Origin: Goleter apudmare HA4340-LM2
GTDB lineage: Bacteria; Cyanobacteriota; Cyanobacteriia; Cyanobacteriales; Nostocaceae
Length of the DNA stretch: 64,000 nucleotides
Reading direction: 5' to 3'
Assembly (NCBI GenBank): GCA_019359495.1
Contig: JAHHHF010000089.1
Location: 1 to 64,000 of the forward strand
The notes below the pieces were generated by a model. The model worked only from the letters and a program-made list of their open reading frames with translations. It was not told where the DNA came from and did no database searches. Positions 61,096 to 64,000 of the stretch are shown here, one piece after another; position 1 is the first letter of the stretch, and every line of letters begins with the position of its first letter. A program made the translations under genes and the position numbers.

Positions 61096-62526
61096 TTAGA
61101 TAATTTGCAATATCTCTGTTTTTTTATCTTGCTGATTATCATGCTTTATTTTGCAAGGAAGGTTAATAACAAATTCTGTTCCTTTTCCTATTTCTGAACA
61201 GCAAATTAACTGTCCTTGATGCTTTTCCACAATGATTTTATGACTAATAGATAGTCCTAGTCCTGTTCCTTTACCAACTGGTTTAGTGGTAAAAAAGGGA
61301 TCAAAAATCTTTGACTGTAAGTCTGCTTTTATGCCTATTCCATTATCAGTAATGCATATTTTTACCCAATCTTGATGCTGTTTTTCCGTTTTAATCCAGA
61401 TAGTCGGATGCTCTTTTTTATTACGCAATAATAGTTGAGAATTTTGTTCTTCTAAAGCATCGATGGCATTTGCCAACAAATTCATAAAGACCTGGTTTAA
61501 CTGACCAACATAGCACTCTACAGGTGGTAATTCCCCATATTCTTTTATTACTTGAATTTCTGGTTGTTCTACTCTACCTTTTAGTCGCTCTTGTAAGATT
61601 AACAGCGTACTTTCAATACCTTCATGTATGTCTATGGTTTTTTTATCAGCTTCATTCAAACGCGAGAAGTTGCGTAGAGATAGGACAATCTGACAAATAC
61701 GTTCAGCCCCGACCTCCATTGAAGATAAAAGCTTAGGTAGGTCTTGTTTTAAGTAGTCGAAATCAACTTTTTCCAGAAAAAACTTAATTTCACTAGGTAA
61801 ACTGGAAAAGTTTTTCTGACAAAGTTCTAGCAGTGTCAGCAAGTTTTGATTATATTCCATTGCATATTGCAGGTTTCCATAAATGAAATTCACAGGATTA
61901 TTGATTTCATGGGCGATACCAGCAACTAGTCTTCCTAAAGAAGACATTTTTTCATTGTGTACGAGCTGAACCTGGGTTTGTTCTAACTTCTGCAATGCTT
62001 GAGAAAGTTCAACAGTCCGGTTATGCACTCGCTGTTCTAATTCATGATTCAGTTTCTGCAACAAGTTTTCTGCTGTTTTGCGTTGCTGAATCTCCTGTTT
62101 CAACAACAGGTTTTGAGTTTCTAGAACTTTATCCAGGTTACGTAACTTCAAATGAATTTTGATTCTTGCTAGAACTTCTTCACATTGAAATGGTTTAGTA
62201 ATATAGTCAACCGCACCTATAGACAGCCCAGTAACTTTATGGGTAGTATCAGATAATGCAGTTGCAAAGATGATGGGAATATCACGAGTTAGAGGATTTG
62301 CTTTAAGACGTTTACAAGTTTCAAATCCATCAATACCAGGCATCATCACATCTAGTATGATTAGTTCTGCTTGATAATATTTAACTTGCTCTAGTGCGGT
62401 TTCTCCATCCAGTGCAACTGCAACCTGAAATCCAGCAACAGTTAAAGTATCTGATAAAACTTCTAAATTGGTGGGATTATCATCGACTATAAGAATAGAT
62501 CCGTTGTAGTTTTTTCGTGAGAGCAT
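61096..62526 (-). CDS. REC-histidine kinase (receiver N-terminal)
   Basis: A 476-residue cytoplasmic kinase: an N-terminal receiver (about 10-125) with Asp59 in [15 protein letters not shown], a coiled coil (about 140-195), HisKA with His206 ([16 protein letters not shown]) and HATPase ([22 protein letters not shown], about 320-455). Receiver-first kinases are usually intermediate in phosphorelays and receive signals from another kinase. It lies 184 bp upstream of the NRPS-like gene on the same strand and 450 bp downstream of the REC-GGDEF gene. Confidence 0.93.
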   Translation of the reverse strand: MLSRKNYNGSILIVDDNPTNLEVLSDTLTVAGFQVAVALDGETALEQVKYYQAELIILDVMMPGIDGFETCKRLKANPLTRDIPIIFATALSDTTHKVTGLSIGAVDYITKPFQCEEVLARIKIHLKLRNLDKVLETQNLLLKQEIQQRKTAENLLQKLNHELEQRVHNRTVELSQALQKLEQTQVQLVHNEKMSSLGRLVAGIAHEINNPVNFIYGNLQYAMEYNQNLLTLLELCQKNFSSLPSEIKFFLEKVDFDYLKQDLPKLLSSMEVGAERICQIVLSLRNFSRLNEADKKTIDIHEGIESTLLILQERLKGRVEQPEIQVIKEYGELPPVECYVGQLNQVFMNLLANAIDALEEQNSQLLLRNKKEHPTIWIKTEKQHQDWVKICITDNGIGIKADLQSKIFDPFFTTKPVGKGTGLGLSISHKIIVEKHQGQLICCSEIGKGTEFVINLPCKIKHDNQQDKKTEILQII

Positions 62527-62976
62527 AAATTTCTGAATTTTTTTGGTTGTTCAGCATTTGTGATATCAAATCTTTAGGTAAACATCAATACTTGACTTAA
62601 AAATTAATGTCTAGAATCTTAGACAGGAAAATCTATTGTTATTATTCATTAATTATGCTGCTCAACTTCTTTTGGGTTTTTATTTATCCTATAAAACTAA
62701 ACATGGGCACTTTTAGGTTTTAAAATTTAGTTTTTTATCTCTTAAATTATCGCAGCATAAATTAACACACCGCAGGAGTAAAATTACTGAAATTTAGACT
62801 TTCTGCAACCTACTGATCAAAATTTAAAATTTATCAAATGGCTAAAATTTATTCACAAATAAATTACGATCAGGTTGTAATTCATGAGGGTTTACAGAAA
62901 TTTATCAGCCTAAACAAGCTCAGTTTCTGGTTCGATATCTAGCAAGACTATATGTGTGCCTGTGCAAATATGCATC
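62527..62976. other. AT-rich gene-free gap
   Basis: No gene, repeat or clear hairpin is seen in this interval between the REC-GGDEF and REC-kinase genes. It probably holds the promoter of the REC-kinase. Confidence 0.5.
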
Positions 62977-63999
62977 TTAGTCAGAGACAATGCGATCGCG
63001 TCCTGCGGCTTTTGCTTGGTACAGTGCTTGATCTGCCTTCACAATCAAATCTGAAGGTGATGAATCCCAAGTGGGAACCATAGTTGCTACTCCCAAACTC
63101 AAGGTAACATATTGATTAATGGCAGATCCTTGATGAGTAATTCGCAAATCTCTGACTCCAGCTTGGATCATTTGGGCAACATGAACAGCACCAGCAATAT
63201 GAGTGTTGGGCATAATTACAGCAAATTCTTCACCGCCGTAACGGGCTACTAAATCCTGATTTTTTTGGGCATGGCGCTTTAAAGCATGGCCTACCTTTTG
63301 TAAGCAGATATCTCCAGCCGGATGACCATATTGATCATTATAAAATTTAAAAAAGTCGATATCACATAAAATCAGTGACAGAGGTGATTCCTCTTGTGCC
63401 GAATTAATCCACTGGGTATGAAGATAATCATCAAAGCGGCGACGATTTGCCAAGTCGGTTAAACTATCGACAGTTGCAAGTTGCTGCAATGCTTGATTTG
63501 CGGCTTCTAATTGTTTGTAAACTTGTGCTTGTTTCAGCAGTTGTCGCAACCGCAGCCGCAACACTGTCAATTGAATTGGCTTGGTAACATAATCAGTTGC
63601 ACCCACATCAAAGGCACGATTTACAGAATCTTCGTCATCCAGATTAGTAATCATCAATATGGGCGTGCGTTCCCATAGTTTTGCAATCACAGTGTTGCCT
63701 AGAGCCGAGTCGGTATTAAAATTTGTGAGTGCTGAGAGCAAATTATTCCTAGCAACTTGCAACAGCTGCTTGCAGCAAGTAAAACCATCCATGACAGGCA
63801 TCATAGCATCTAACAAAACGATATCTGGTTTGACAGTTTCGTAAGCATCTAAACACTGCTGACCATCACAAACTTCGACTACTCCATAGCCTTCACGTTC
63901 CATAATTCTACGCAGCAGCCGTCGGACTGATTTGTCATCATCAGCTACTAAAATCACAGGGGGTTGCGAGGAAAGGGGAGATAAGCTTATGGCTGACAT
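62977..63999 (-). CDS. response regulator with GGDEF diguanylate cyclase domain
   Basis: 340 residues: a receiver (about 14-155) with Asp64 in IVLLDAMMPVMDGF and Lys140 in DYVTKP, and a GGDEF domain (about 175-340) with the active motif GGEEF at 255-259. The receiver contains an unusual insert of about 20 residues between the helix after Asp64 and TPILMITNL (near residues 83-107). The inhibitory RxxD site is degenerate (KNQD). It should synthesise cyclic-di-GMP when phosphorylated. The ATG lies one base from the window end, so a longer N-terminus cannot be excluded, although the family usually begins here. It is the first of four minus-strand genes with the REC-kinase, the A-T-R enzyme and the Cache kinase. 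Confidence 0.92.
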   Translation of the reverse strand: MSAISLSPLSSQPPVILVADDDKSVRRLLRRIMEREGYGVVEVCDGQQCLDAYETVKPDIVLLDAMMPVMDGFTCCKQLLQVARNNLLSALTNFNTDSALGNTVIAKLWERTPILMITNLDDEDSVNRAFDVGATDYVTKPIQLTVLRLRLRQLLKQAQVYKQLEAANQALQQLATVDSLTDLANRRRFDDYLHTQWINSAQEESPLSLILCDIDFFKFYNDQYGHPAGDICLQKVGHALKRHAQKNQDLVARYGGEEFAVIMPNTHIAGAVHVAQMIQAGVRDLRITHQGSAINQYVTLSLGVATMVPTWDSSPSDLIVKADQALYQAKAAGRDRIVSD

Positions 64000-64000
64000 G

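Noticed and set aside
1-64000. tRNA, rRNA, CRISPR arrays and intact transposase genes
   Set aside because: Scanning by eye found no T-loop/anticodon combination, no regularly spaced direct repeats of CRISPR type and no full-length transposase.

Overview
This window comes from a filamentous, heterocyst-type cyanobacterium (Nostocales: Nostoc, Anabaena, Tolypothrix or a relative). The evidence is the density of the HIP1 octamer GCGATCGC, heptamer short tandem repeats and palindromic repeats between genes, and typical cyanobacterial genes. These include a HetP-family heterocyst protein, CrtW carotenoid ketolase, sucrose synthase, homogentisate phytyltransferase with tocopherol methyltransferase, a COP23-domain protein, KtrAB potassium transport and a small PsaJ-like photosystem I subunit. 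I saw no rRNA, tRNA, CRISPR array or intact insertion sequence.

Layout. 0-9 kb: a TetR regulator next to a truncated tautomerase, a YqhD-type aldehyde reductase, a large CBS-GAF-PAS-GGDEF-EAL protein, a divergent pair of a yeast-type cytosine deaminase and a nucleoside hydrolase, then a patch of gene relics (ECF sigma factor, AraC) and a small XRE regulator. 9-16 kb: a Nudix hydrolase divergent from an epimerase/DUF1611 pair (DgcA/DgcN-like), a membrane pYEATS protein divergent from an M48 protease, a COP23 protein and a PCP_red mini-protein. 16-21 kb: a GH65 phosphorylase fused to beta-phosphoglucomutase, and sucrose synthase. 22-25 kb: a HetP-like gene with an upstream short ORF, several small cyanobacterial genes including a 55-codon gene, and a GerMN protein.

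25.6-41 kb: a 1442-residue CBS-PAS hybrid histidine kinase, CrtW, a run of minus-strand genes (DUF29, Rpn relic, SemiSWEET, radical SAM, CPXCG, SRPBCC), aroC, a photolyase-like Rossmann protein with tldD, a DUF4383 membrane protein followed by a PsaJ-like gene, a pentapeptide protein and YraN. 41-54 kb: queA, TPR proteins, ktrBA, the tocopherol pair with a TPR gene, an aromatic amino acid permease, DUF938, and a conserved membrane protein with a partial copy of its own start 1.4 kb upstream. 54.9-64 kb: four minus-strand genes in a row: REC-GGDEF, REC-histidine kinase, an adenylation-thiolation-reductase NRPS-like enzyme and a Cache-HAMP hybrid kinase.

Intergenic DNA is unusually rich in small non-autonomous elements: a three-copy family with GGCGTG-type ends, a 102-bp element with 14-bp terminal repeats plus a rearranged second copy, a 182-bp element with 13-bp terminal repeats, and a tandemly placed ~125-bp repeat. 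Several genes have been cut short or frameshifted, some of them at these repeats. The most interesting items are the signalling-embedded A-T-R enzyme with a glycine-like specificity code, the unlinked PsaJ paralogue lacking the usual chlorophyll-binding Glu, the pYEATS membrane protein, and the mobile-repeat families.
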